Source of the DNA: Acidimicrobiia bacterium
GTDB lineage: Bacteria > Actinomycetota > Acidimicrobiia > ATN3 > PSLF01
NCBI GenBank assembly: GCA_040289475.1
Contig: PSLF01000009.1
Location: 1,325 to 65,324 of the forward strand
Length of the DNA stretch: 64,000 bases
Reading direction: 5' to 3'
Shown: positions 1 to 7,738 of the stretch, one piece after another
Layout: the number at the start of each line of letters is the position of its first letter
Numbering within the stretch: position 1 is the first letter of the stretch
Made by a program: the position numbers and the translations under genes
The notes under the pieces: generated by a model
The model's database searches: none
What the model saw: the letters and a program-made list of their open reading frames with translations, nothing else
What the model was told of the DNA's origin: nothing

Positions 1-66
1 CTTTCCAGATTCTTTTGCATAGGCGCTTAGCCAATTCGGAGCAGTGAAAAGATCGCTATATTTCGG

Positions 67-291
67 CTACTTGTGATCTGTATCCTTCTCTGGATCTGCA
101 GCTGGTTTGGTATTAGAGGTTTCGGTAGACGGGTTTTGCGAGGACTGCTTACTTCCTTCAGCTACTGCCTGGTCGAACTCTTTTTTAGCAAGGCCTATGG
201 ACCGCGCAAGCTGAGGGAGTTTGTTGGCACCGAATAAGAGAAGTAGAATTATCAATATTATCAACAGCTCGGGCATGCCCACAGATCCCAT
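67..291 (-). CDS. tatA: Sec-independent (Tat) translocase subunit TatA/E
   Basis: Small 74-residue protein with the TatA/E layout: a short N-terminal periplasmic stretch, one hydrophobic helix (about residues 8-21, rich in Leu and Ile), a glycine hinge (FGANKLPQLARSIG), then an amphipathic helix and a polar Gln/Ser/Lys-rich tail. TatA forms the pore through which folded, twin-arginine-signal proteins cross the cytoplasmic membrane. The length is normal for the family. The ATG is preceded by a purine-rich stretch in the 74-base gap to the next gene. A tatC gene would be expected downstream on the same strand, but only 66 bases remain before the window edge, so this cannot be checked here. TatA versus TatE cannot be separated from sequence alone. 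Confidence 0.9.
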   Translation of the reverse strand: MGSVGMPELLIILIILLLLFGANKLPQLARSIGLAKKEFDQAVAEGSKQSSQNPSTETSNTKPAADPEKDTDHK

Positions 292-365
292 GTTTCCCTT
301 CCTTTAGCGCTTGGCTCGCGCGAGCGACACTAGTTGGCTTCTCGCTGCATCATATCACAAGGGAA

Positions 366-1346
366 TCATGACCTCCCCAAGCCCGCTGCTTCAATGAACT
401 CCTCTGCTACTCCCAATTTCCAAAACGAAAACGGGACGGGACCGAATCCGCAGACGATTTCGGAGGCGCCTGCTCTATGGTACAAGTCAATCCGGTCGGT
501 AAGTTGTGCTGTTGTGCAGATGAGGCGGCTGGTTTTCGCTTCTTCATAAAGGGTTTCAGGGCTTTCGGGAGATCTCAGCTTGAACTCTTCCATCATCTCG
601 AAAAACCTGGTACGCAAAAGCTTCTCGTTCTTAGCGACGAGGCACGTGAGTCCTACGGAAACATAGGGAACTTCGAGGCCATGATCATGCGTTCTGCTGC
701 GTCCAGCTCGGTCCCGCAGCTCGCGTAACAAGGCGACCTTGGCTGAAAGCGACCGGGGGCTGATGGCCCAAGAGACGTTCCATCCGTCTGCATACAAAGC
801 AGCAATCTCGAGAAGTTTGGGTCCTCCTTTCCCGCCGACTATTGTCGTGACAGGGTACTGGGACCTTATAAAGCGAGAGACAAGCTCGGTTGTGGTTTTG
901 AGTCGAGCGAGTCGTTGTGATGCTGAGCCGAAGGGAACCCCTGCCGCCTCGAAGTCTGGCGGATACCATCCCGCCCCTAAGCCCAACCAGAATCGCCTGC
1001 CGGATCCGGAGGCGATCGTCTCTGCCGACCTGGCTAGAACTGCGGGCGGCCTCAAAACAGAACAGGCAACCAGAACGCCAAGATCGACCTTGTTCGTTGC
1101 TTGGGACAGGGCTCCTAGGGTTGCTGTGTACTCAAAGCTCGAGTAGCGATCTCTCGTGCCTCCGTACTTGGAGAGGTCCAAATACACGTGGTCGCTCATC
1201 CATAAAGAAGCAAATCCGACATCCTCGGCCCAGCGAGCTACTTCCAAAAGGCCCGTCCAAGAGGGGGCGGAACCGAGTGTACCTCCTGACCGGTGTGGTA
1301 GGGAGTAAGCATAGTGGGGAAGAGCCAGTCCGAACCTGATGCTCAG
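366..1346 (-). CDS. LLM-class (F420/flavin-dependent) oxidoreductase, probable CTG start
   Basis: Luciferase-like monooxygenase TIM-barrel protein. Visible family signatures are the N-terminal FGLALPHYAYS strand, VGFASLWMSDHV, and the central FWLGLGAGWYPPDFEAAGVPF, typical of actinobacterial F420-dependent LLM enzymes; the substrate is unknown. A TTG at 1247 would be the first conventional start, but the reading frame stays open and strongly family-like for 33 more codons upstream (FGLALPHYAYSLPHRSGG, first beta strand and loop). The only start-like codon there is CTG at 1346, which overlaps the upstream gene's TGA as CTGA, the same geometry as coupled ATGA junctions. With that start the protein has 326 residues, normal for the family. 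It probably forms an operon with the upstream hypothetical gene. The family call is secure; the start is inference. Confidence 0.8.
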   Translation of the reverse strand: MSIRFGLALPHYAYSLPHRSGGTLGSAPSWTGLLEVARWAEDVGFASLWMSDHVYLDLSKYGGTRDRYSSFEYTATLGALSQATNKVDLGVLVACSVLRPPAVLARSAETIASGSGRRFWLGLGAGWYPPDFEAAGVPFGSASQRLARLKTTTELVSRFIRSQYPVTTIVGGKGGPKLLEIAALYADGWNVSWAISPRSLSAKVALLRELRDRAGRSRTHDHGLEVPYVSVGLTCLVAKNEKLLRTRFFEMMEEFKLRSPESPETLYEEAKTSRLICTTAQLTDRIDLYHRAGASEIVCGFGPVPFSFWKLGVAEEFIEAAGLGRS

Positions 1347-1990
1347 CTCAGTGCCTCCAGGCCCTTTACGAGTACTCCAACGCCCTCAGCCGGGATCACA
1401 AATGTCTGTGAGTTTTTCCAACTCTGGTACGTCTTGCAGTGAGCACGGGGAGCGTCTGTCACAATAGCCATAGTCGCGCACCCCGCCTCTCCCATCTCCT
1501 GGATAAGTCTCTCGAAAGTACGGTTCGCAGGCACCCGAGAATGTCCGTCCCACTCCAACACCGTAAGAAATACCGACTGACCTCGATGCTCAATCACGAC
1601 ACCTGAGCGGTATCGGCGTGTTCTAAATTGCGTGGGTGGAATGGCGCGGACTATATCTTCAAGACTTTGCACTCGCTGCTCTGACGGAGCGGCATCGGTA
1701 ACGGCATGAGCTGCGGCCTCGACGAGTTCTAAAAGCGAGGACAATCGAGGGCAGGCCGAGCCGGACATTTGCAAATCACTATTCACTGACTGGGATTGAG
1801 AAGCAGAACTTTGCCTGTCTGTCACTACTGACTCGGCCAAACTGGCTTTGTCGATCCGTGTCGTGTTTCTTGCGATTTTGGACCGGGCTGCAGGGTGGTC
1901 GGCTCTCGACCTGTGAAGCTCGCGCTGGCGGCGGCCTGCGACATAAAGAAGTATTAGATACAGCAGGCCGATCGCGACCACTGCAAGCAC
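1343..1990 (-). CDS. Membrane-anchored hypothetical protein
   Basis: Not recognised. From the GTG at 1990 it encodes 215 residues: an N-terminal hydrophobic segment (about residues 1-18), a basic stretch (GRRQRELHRSR), a polar Ser/Thr/Gln-rich linker to about residue 80, and a compact mixed alpha/beta C-terminal domain (about 85-215). The linker suggests a membrane tether holding a cytoplasmic domain. The AGGAGG Shine-Dalgarno (2012-2017 on this strand) lies about 21 bases from the GTG. An in-frame CTG at 2005 sits 6 bases from it, so the true start may be CTG, adding five residues. The stop overlaps the next gene's apparent CTG start by four bases, implying translational coupling with the LLM oxidoreductase. 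Divergent to the formimidoyltransferase gene. Confidence 0.6.
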   Translation of the reverse strand: MLAVVAIGLLYLILLYVAGRRQRELHRSRADHPAARSKIARNTTRIDKASLAESVVTDRQSSASQSQSVNSDLQMSGSACPRLSSLLELVEAAAHAVTDAAPSEQRVQSLEDIVRAIPPTQFRTRRYRSGVVIEHRGQSVFLTVLEWDGHSRVPANRTFERLIQEMGEAGCATMAIVTDAPRAHCKTYQSWKNSQTFVIPAEGVGVLVKGLEALS

Positions 1991-2012
1991 GAATTCAGCG
2001 ATCAGAGAAATC

Positions 2013-2022
2013 CTCCTAGGAG
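2013..2022. promoter_or_regulatory. Palindromic Shine-Dalgarno shared by divergent genes
   Basis: CTCCTAGGAG is a perfect 10-base palindrome, so it reads as a strong ribosome-binding site on both strands. It serves the leftward hypothetical gene (AGGAGG) and the rightward formimidoyltransferase (AGGAG, about 12 bases before its ATG at 2035). The whole gap between the two coding regions is about 44 bases, so the promoters of both genes must lie within or overlap coding sequence. Direct sequence observation; function inferred. Confidence 0.5.
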
Positions 2023-2034
2023 TAGCTTGTCGTT

Positions 2035-3186
2035 ATGACTTTCGCATACCAACACATCGGCTTTGGCTTCTCTGCAGCGGATCGAGTTTGGCTGGAGGTC
2101 GTTCCAAATCTTTCTACTAACTCAGCCGCTTTTGTCGATTCTGTCCGCGCTGATCTGGAGAGGAGCCTAGCTGCCGGCGTATACGGTGGTAAAGGCTTCC
2201 GGAATTCGGGACAAATAGGCAATGTTGTTGCCGTATTGGATGTGCATTTCGACCCAGACCACCAGCGCAGCGTGTGGAGTATAGCTGGGAACCCACCCGG
2301 GATCGTTTTCGCTGTGCTCCAGCTCGCTGCTTTGGCATTAGATCGTATCGACCTTCGAAACCACAGTGGCGTGCATCCGCGCATGGGAGCTGTGGACGTG
2401 GTCCCCGTAGTTCCGTTACGAATAGCCGCCTTACACGACCAGGATTTGGGGCCGAGTCATACGCCAGATAGCCCTGAAACGCGGGTATCCCAATCGGCCA
2501 GAGAAGACCGTACTACGACAGATCTCGAGGGAATGTGGGCTCTGTGGGCGGCCAGAGAAATTGCCCAGCGTCTCTGGGTCGACTTTGGCATCCCCTCGTA
2601 CTTTTACGGGGCTGCCGCTACCTGTTCTGCCAGAGAATCCCTACCAAGGATCAGAAAGCCTTTCGAAAGGCTCGAAGAGGAGATTGGCAGAGGATGGCTT
2701 CCAGACGTGGGCGATCCTATAGCGCACCCTCGATGGGGCGCTTCGGCTGTGGGCGTACGTTCTCCGCTTGTAGCCTTCAACGTAACCCTCGCAACCTGTG
2801 CGCTAGATCCCGCTAAGCGGATTGCCGTCCAGATTCGGCGCATGCGGGACGAGGGCGAGCTGGAAGGAGTAATGGCTATGGCGTTTCCGCTTCCCAGCCG
2901 TGGGCGGGTTCAGGTGTCGATGAACCTCACCCTACCCGGAAAAGCAGGGGTCGAGGCGGCTTTCTCGGCGGTGCTTTCATTAGCGGATCGGGAAGGAGTG
3001 GACGTAGAGGGCGCCGAGGTCGTCGGCTTGGTCCCCCGGGCCGCACTCGAAGGACATAGTCAGAAGCTTCTGGAACTCTGTCCAGATCTCTTTGAGCACG
3101 TCCTTGAGGATCGGATCCTTCAGTGTGGTCTGCAGGTGGCTGATTCTGCGAGCTCAACCAAGCCTCTCCTCACCTTCCAGATTTAG
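2035..3186 (+). CDS. Glutamate formimidoyltransferase (FTCD N-domain type)
   Basis: Transfers a formimidoyl group from N-formimidoyl-glutamate to tetrahydrofolate in histidine degradation; some bacterial members act as formyltransferases. Signatures along the chain: LEVVPNLS near residue 20, DPDHQRSVWSIAG (about 75-88), GVHPRMGAVDVVPVVPL (about 112-128), a HPRWGASAVGVR block near 230 and FNVTLATCALDPAKRIA following it, then VSMNLT and EVVGLVPRAAL near the C-terminus. All follow the order seen in the transferase half of formimidoyltransferase-cyclodeaminase. No cyclodeaminase domain is present and no hut genes adjoin. At 383 residues it is longer than the minimal domain because of a variable insert around residues 140-170. 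ATG start is preceded by the shared Shine-Dalgarno. Confidence 0.82.
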   Translation: MTFAYQHIGFGFSAADRVWLEVVPNLSTNSAAFVDSVRADLERSLAAGVYGGKGFRNSGQIGNVVAVLDVHFDPDHQRSVWSIAGNPPGIVFAVLQLAALALDRIDLRNHSGVHPRMGAVDVVPVVPLRIAALHDQDLGPSHTPDSPETRVSQSAREDRTTTDLEGMWALWAAREIAQRLWVDFGIPSYFYGAAATCSARESLPRIRKPFERLEEEIGRGWLPDVGDPIAHPRWGASAVGVRSPLVAFNVTLATCALDPAKRIAVQIRRMRDEGELEGVMAMAFPLPSRGRVQVSMNLTLPGKAGVEAAFSAVLSLADREGVDVEGAEVVGLVPRAALEGHSQKLLELCPDLFEHVLEDRILQCGLQVADSASSTKPLLTFQI

Positions 3187-3206
3187 CCCGTACGAGTCGT
3201 TTTGGG

Positions 3207-3572
3207 CTAGACAGCTTTCTTTCCAAGAGATTCCTTTTTGAGGTCCCCCCGTTTTTCATGAGTGCCTTCGCGCTGTCGCCTCTGTTGCGCTCTAAGCTTT
3301 CGGATCTTGCGGCGCTCCCTCTCGGACATCCCGCCCCAAATACCGAATTTTTCTGCGTTCGCTAGGGCGTATTCCAAGCACTCCGTACGGACGACACAGC
3401 GGCTACAAACTGCCTTCGCTTCTCGTGTGGAGGCTCCCCTTTCGGGGAAAAAGAGGTCTGGGTCGACTCCCATGCAAGCTGCGTACGCCTGCCATGAAAG
3501 GTCTTCGTCGCCCACGACAGCCTGTTCGGGCACTATCTGGAACAGAATCGAAGATTGAGTTGCATTCGTCAT
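3207..3572 (-). CDS. WhiB-family iron-sulfur transcription regulator
   Basis: 121-residue Wbl protein, a family confined to Actinomycetota and their phages. Four cysteines (C33, C56, C59, C65; pattern C-x22-C-x2-C-x5-C) would hold the 4Fe-4S cluster. The GIWGG turn (77-81) and the strongly basic tail (RERRKIRKLRAQQRRQR) match the sigma-factor-contacting turn and DNA-binding tail of WhiB proteins. LFFPERG preceding the cysteine triplet is also typical. ATG start has a GGAG about 8 bases upstream. Divergent from glmS across about 240 bases that hold a 24-base dyad (3600-3623). Which WhiB subclass (WhiB1/2-like or other) cannot be decided by eye. Confidence 0.93.
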   Translation of the reverse strand: MTNATQSSILFQIVPEQAVVGDEDLSWQAYAACMGVDPDLFFPERGASTREAKAVCSRCVVRTECLEYALANAEKFGIWGGMSERERRKIRKLRAQQRRQREGTHEKRGDLKKESLGKKAV

Positions 3573-3599
3573 GTGCCCGGCTCCAAACGCATCGACCCC

Positions 3600-3623
3600 A
3601 CAACGGTGTAATTACGATGTTGT
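3600..3623. promoter_or_regulatory. 24-base dyad, possible operator between whiB and glmS
   Basis: ACAAC-GGT-GTAATTAC-GAT-GTTGT: 9 of 12 base pairs are symmetric, with perfect outer arms (ACAAC/GTTGT) and a perfect central GTAATTAC. It lies 28 bases upstream of the whiB ATG and about 190 bases upstream of the glmS start, so it could overlap the whiB promoter. A second TGTAATT follows immediately at 3622. Such interrupted dyads are typical of dimeric helix-turn-helix repressors; the binding protein is unknown. Confidence 0.4.
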
Positions 3624-3815
3624 AATTCTACGGATTCCACTTGAAATTGCAACCCCTCGGGCATCATTTATCTGGAGAGCGCTCTTGACGTCTGTGCCGC
3701 TCTTGCTCCGCTTTCCTGCAAATGCAGTAAATGGAGCGCAAGTCCATGGGGATAAACGTTCCGCTCTGCAATACTCGTCTTGTCCGAAAACGTCGGCTTG
3801 GAGGGGTCCGGCTCA

Positions 3816-5678
3816 GTGTGCGGAATCATTGGATATAGCGGTGCCCAAGACGCGATACCAGTTCTCCTTGACGGACTCGAGCGGTTGGAGTACCGCGGCT
3901 ACGACTCTGCAGGTATTGCCTGCTTAGACTCAGGCTCGATCTGGAGGCTCCGAAAGGCTGGCAAGGTAGCGGAGCTGGTCGCCGAGGTCTTGGCGCATCT
4001 CAAAGTACCGGGTAATTCAAGCGATTCGGAGGGCGGAGAGTTAGCTGCAGGTATCGCGCATACCCGCTGGGCCACACATGGTGCACCCAACGAACGAAAC
4101 GCCCACCCACACCTCGACTGCACCGGAAGGGTGGCGGTAATTCACAACGGAATCATTGACAACCACCAACAACTTCGAGCTTCGCTCACGAACGCTGGCC
4201 ACCGGCTGGACTCTGACACCGACAGCGAGCTCCTGGCGCACGTCATCGAGGACTCTTTGCGCTCGGGAGCGGGATTAGTGCGGGCGGCTCTCGATGTACT
4301 GGAAAAAACCGATGGAGCGGTGGCGATGGCGGCGATATCTGCGGACTATCCCGGCAAGGTCGTGCTCGCTCGGCGCGACTCCCCGCTTCTTGTCGGGGTT
4401 GGCGACGCCTTCTGCGTCGCAGCGTCTGACATTTCGGCTTTGTTGCCTTATACCAGGAGTGTGGTAGTGCTCGAAAATAACCAAGTCGCTCTAATCGAGG
4501 GGGATTCGTTGGAGGTGTTTGGATTGGATGGTAAATCGAAGGAGCTCGCAGTGAAGGAGATCACGTGGGAGGCTGCTAGTCCGGAGAAGGGTGGTTACGA
4601 AGACTTCATGCTCAAAGAGATCTACGAGCAGCCCGGTGCTATCGCCAACACGTTGATGGGTCGACTTAGGGGATCGAGGGTGCTCCTGGATGAGTTGAAG
4701 ATCGAGACTTCGGATGTCGCCAATATTTCCAAGGTGTGCGCAGTGGCCTGTGGCACCAGCTACCATGCTGCACTGGTGATGAAATACGCCACTGAGCAGT
4801 GGGCTCGCCTCCCCGTAGAGGTCGACTTGTCATCCGAGTTCAGATATAGAGAACCGGTCATCGATCCGGATGCGCTAGTAGTTGCAATTTCCCAGTCGGG
4901 GGAGACTGCAGACACCCTCGCGGCGCTTCGATACGCGAGGTCTGAGGGGGTAAAGACTGTAGCGATCTGCAACGTAGCCGAGTCCTCGATGGCTAGAGAG
5001 TCGGACGCAGTTCTTTATACGCGAGCGGGTCCTGAAGTTGGGGTGGCCGCAACTAAGACTTTCACATGCCAGCTTACAGTTGGAGCCCTCCTTGGTTTGT
5101 ATTTCGCGCAATCGAAAGGTCGGCTCGACGACGAAATTACAGGGCTCGTATCGGAGATGCGAAGGATCCCATCCGCGATCGAAGCAAACTTGGAACGGTG
5201 GGACAAAGAAACGAGATCACTCGCAGAGAAGCTAGCTGACCGAAGGGACATATTCTTCTTAGGACGCGGGCCGGGATATCCGGTTGCTTTAGAGGCGGCG
5301 TTGAAGCTGAAGGAGACTTCATACCTAAGAGCTGAGGGATACGCTGCGGGCGAAATGAAGCACGGACCCATTGCTCTCATCGAGCCGGGAGTTGTCGTCT
5401 TCGTTGTGGCCACAAGCTCAAAGACTCAAGAAAAGGTCGTTTCAAATTTGGAAGAAATTCGCGCTAGGGGAGCCACGACGGTTGTCGTATGGGATTCATC
5501 TTGCTCTGGGACTCCCCCGGAGTCCGACTATGTGATTGAGGTTCCCAGAGTTCCCGAGCTCCTGAGTCCTATCGTGAATATCGTGCCATTGCAGTTCTTT
5601 GCTTACCACGTCGCAAAGGCTAGGGGTCTTGATGTTGACAAGCCTCGTAACCTTGCCAAAACGGTGACCGTAGAGTGA
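3816..5678 (+). CDS. glmS: Glutamine--fructose-6-phosphate aminotransferase (isomerizing)
   Basis: Makes glucosamine-6-phosphate from fructose-6-phosphate and glutamine, the first committed step to UDP-GlcNAc and peptidoglycan. The start is fixed by chemistry: the glutaminase nucleophile must be Cys2, and GTG at 3816 followed by TGC gives M-CGIIGYSG, with GAGGGG about 10 bases upstream; an ATG-less extension to 3780 is therefore wrong. Domains: N-terminal glutamine amidotransferase (HTRWATHG near residue 75), then two SIS sugar-isomerase domains (AISQSGETADT; GRGPGYPVALEAALKLKE). The C-terminus ends with the family hallmark KPRNLAKTVTVE. 620 residues, normal. Heads a co-directional run, with acpS 7 bases downstream. 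Confidence 0.97.
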   Translation: MCGIIGYSGAQDAIPVLLDGLERLEYRGYDSAGIACLDSGSIWRLRKAGKVAELVAEVLAHLKVPGNSSDSEGGELAAGIAHTRWATHGAPNERNAHPHLDCTGRVAVIHNGIIDNHQQLRASLTNAGHRLDSDTDSELLAHVIEDSLRSGAGLVRAALDVLEKTDGAVAMAAISADYPGKVVLARRDSPLLVGVGDAFCVAASDISALLPYTRSVVVLENNQVALIEGDSLEVFGLDGKSKELAVKEITWEAASPEKGGYEDFMLKEIYEQPGAIANTLMGRLRGSRVLLDELKIETSDVANISKVCAVACGTSYHAALVMKYATEQWARLPVEVDLSSEFRYREPVIDPDALVVAISQSGETADTLAALRYARSEGVKTVAICNVAESSMARESDAVLYTRAGPEVGVAATKTFTCQLTVGALLGLYFAQSKGRLDDEITGLVSEMRRIPSAIEANLERWDKETRSLAEKLADRRDIFFLGRGPGYPVALEAALKLKETSYLRAEGYAAGEMKHGPIALIEPGVVVFVVATSSKTQEKVVSNLEEIRARGATTVVVWDSSCSGTPPESDYVIEVPRVPELLSPIVNIVPLQFFAYHVAKARGLDVDKPRNLAKTVTVE

Positions 5679-5685
5679 CGTTTGA

Positions 5686-6093
5686 ATGGACATTGTGTGT
5701 GAGGAAGTTATCGGAGTTGGCGTGGACCTCGTTTCGGTTTCGAGGATGCAGTCGGCTATATCCAGGCACCCGCGCATTCTCGACCGCCTGTTCAGCGATG
5801 CAGAGCGAGAGTATTGCTCACGAGCAAAACCTCCTTGGGAGAGGTGGGCGGCGAGGTTCGCCGCCAAGGAAGCTGTTATAAAGGCATTGGGCGCCAGCCC
5901 TGGTCGTATGCCGTGGAGAATGATTTCTATCGAGGGTGGAGAAGGCCGCCCGTACATCAGGCTTCTGGGCAAGGCGGCAAACTACGCACGCAGCGTTGGC
6001 TGCGATCGCATTGAGATTTCCCTTACCCACCATGAGGGAATGGCGGTTGCCGTGGCTGTCGCTATTCGTGGCGTAAAGATCCGTACGGACTAG
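5686..6093 (+). CDS. acpS: Holo-[acyl-carrier-protein] synthase
   Basis: Transfers 4'-phosphopantetheine from CoA to apo-ACP, activating fatty-acid synthesis. 135 residues, family length. Motifs: GVGVDLVSVSRM near residue 10 (Mg-binding Asp of the GxDxxxxxR block), WAARFAAKEAVIKALG around residue 55 (the WxxKEAxxK block; the Glu is a metal ligand) and a C-terminal ISLTHHEGMAVAVAVA strand. ATG at 5686, 7 bases after glmS; its stop is directly followed by the next ATG, so the genes are probably translationally coupled. Confidence 0.93.
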   Translation: MDIVCEEVIGVGVDLVSVSRMQSAISRHPRILDRLFSDAEREYCSRAKPPWERWAARFAAKEAVIKALGASPGRMPWRMISIEGGEGRPYIRLLGKAANYARSVGCDRIEISLTHHEGMAVAVAVAIRGVKIRTD

Positions 6094-7695
6094 ATGCTCC
6101 CGATCGTTCTTCCCGCCCGGATGCAGGAGGCCGATCGGCGGGCCATAGAGAGTGGCACGCCATCGGCTGTGCTGATGGAAAGGGCTGGTCACGCTGTGGC
6201 TGTGACAGTCGCGCGCATGCTAGGCGGGGTTTATGGCAGGCGTGTCCTGGTGCTAGCTGGAAAAGGTAATAACGGGGGCGACGGGCTTGTCGCTGCTAGG
6301 AAGCTGCACAGAATGGGCGCCTCTGTGAGAATTGCGCTAGCCCAGTCGCCGAGAGAGCTAGGGGGGGACCCGCTTGCTATGTACGAAAAGCTCGTACCTT
6401 TGGGAGTTCCTGTCGGAACTCCGGATTCGGCGGTGATAGAGCAAGCCGCTCGCTCCTCGGACATTGTTGTCGATGCGCTATTTGGAACCGGATTCAAGGG
6501 TGTCGCTGGGGGCATTGTAGGATCGTGGATTTCAGCTATCGACAATTCCGAAACCCCGGTTGTCTCTGTCGACATTCCGAGCGGTCTCGATGGAGCCGAT
6601 GGCAGCGTTAGGGGCCCTGTAATTAGGGCAGATATTACGGTGGCTTTGGCCGCACTCAAATGCGGTCACGTGCTGGGCAAGGGTCCGGAGTACTGCGGAG
6701 CGATCGAAGTGGCGGATATCGGAATCCCCGTGGATCCTGATGAGGCATCGGCTTTCTTGACAGAGCCCGAAGACGTTGCGGAAATGCTTCCTACGAGGTC
6801 ATTCGATGCGCACAAGTGGAGTGCTGGATCGGTACTGGTTGTAGGGGGAAGCAGTGGCATGTCCGGTGCCGCGGTCCTAGCTGCGAAAGCAGCACTCTTA
6901 GCTGGTGCGGGGATCGTCACACTAGCGGTGCCGGAGTCAGTCCAGCCTCAGATTGCAGCTGAACACCCTGAGTTACTCACTAGGCCCCTCCCCGAGTCGC
7001 CCGACGGCTTCCTTAGCGAGAACGCATTTCCGGATGTAGCTGAGCTCGCAGCCAGATACAGGGTGATGGTTGTGGGGCCTGGGATGGGGCGCGAGGCTAG
7101 CACAGGGAGGCTGGTACGACTCATTCTCAGCGAGCTTCCCAATCCAGTTGTTCTAGATGCAGACGCACTTAATTTGCTAGGCCCCGACGCTGTCAATGAA
7201 ATTGGCTGTCGGCAGGCTCCGGTCGTTATTACTCCGCACCCTGCTGAGATGGGAAGGATGCTGGGGGTGGAGGCCTCGAGGGTCGACGCTGAACGGATCT
7301 CGATTAGCTCAGAAGTGGCGTCGAAGTGGGGATGCGTCGTGTTGCTGAAAGGTCCGAGAACTGTTATTTCCGGTCCCGAGGGTGTTCCAGTGGTCAATGC
7401 GACCGGAGGACCCGAGCTTGCGACGGCGGGAACCGGAGACGTTCTGGCTGGTGTAGTGGCGGCTTTTATCGCAGCAGGAGCCTCGCCTTTGGCCGCGGCG
7501 ATCTCTGGTGCTTACGTCCATGGGGTGGCGGGCAGGATTGCCGGCGAGGAAAGTCGAGGGCGAGGGGTAACGGCGCCAAAGGTGATCGAGTGTGTGGCCT
7601 CTGCGATAGGTGCCGTTTTATCCGTCCGATCGGGAACGTTCGTTTCGAAGCCCCCAAATCCGTTTCGCCATTCACAGACGAGTCGACCCGTCTAG
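6094..7695 (+). CDS. nnrDE: Bifunctional NAD(P)HX epimerase / ADP-dependent NAD(P)HX dehydratase
   Basis: Repairs hydrated NAD(P)H: the N-terminal YjeF domain epimerises R- and S-NADHX, the C-terminal ribokinase-like domain dehydrates S-NADHX at the cost of ADP. 533 residues, normal for the fusion. N-domain: LVLAGKGNNGGDGLVAARKL about residue 50 and VVDALFGTG, SVDIPSGLDG. C-domain begins near residue 230: VLVVGGSSGMSGAAVLAAKAA, VVGPGMGR, PHPAEMGRMLG and the nucleotide/catalytic loop ATAGTGDVLAGVV. The ATG follows the acpS stop with no gap. The last ~25 residues (after ECVASAIGAV) are a polar tail of no clear function. Confidence 0.93.
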   Translation: MLPIVLPARMQEADRRAIESGTPSAVLMERAGHAVAVTVARMLGGVYGRRVLVLAGKGNNGGDGLVAARKLHRMGASVRIALAQSPRELGGDPLAMYEKLVPLGVPVGTPDSAVIEQAARSSDIVVDALFGTGFKGVAGGIVGSWISAIDNSETPVVSVDIPSGLDGADGSVRGPVIRADITVALAALKCGHVLGKGPEYCGAIEVADIGIPVDPDEASAFLTEPEDVAEMLPTRSFDAHKWSAGSVLVVGGSSGMSGAAVLAAKAALLAGAGIVTLAVPESVQPQIAAEHPELLTRPLPESPDGFLSENAFPDVAELAARYRVMVVGPGMGREASTGRLVRLILSELPNPVVLDADALNLLGPDAVNEIGCRQAPVVITPHPAEMGRMLGVEASRVDAERISISSEVASKWGCVVLLKGPRTVISGPEGVPVVNATGGPELATAGTGDVLAGVVAAFIAAGASPLAAAISGAYVHGVAGRIAGEESRGRGVTAPKVIECVASAIGAVLSVRSGTFVSKPPNPFRHSQTSRPV

Positions 7696-7738
7696 CTGAG
7701 TATCGAGCGCCTAGTGTTATGGATTAGCCACAAAAAGT

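Noticed and set aside
1-66. Possible start of tatC on the minus strand (ATG at 20)
   Set aside because: Only seven codons precede the window edge and no Shine-Dalgarno is visible; cannot be supported.
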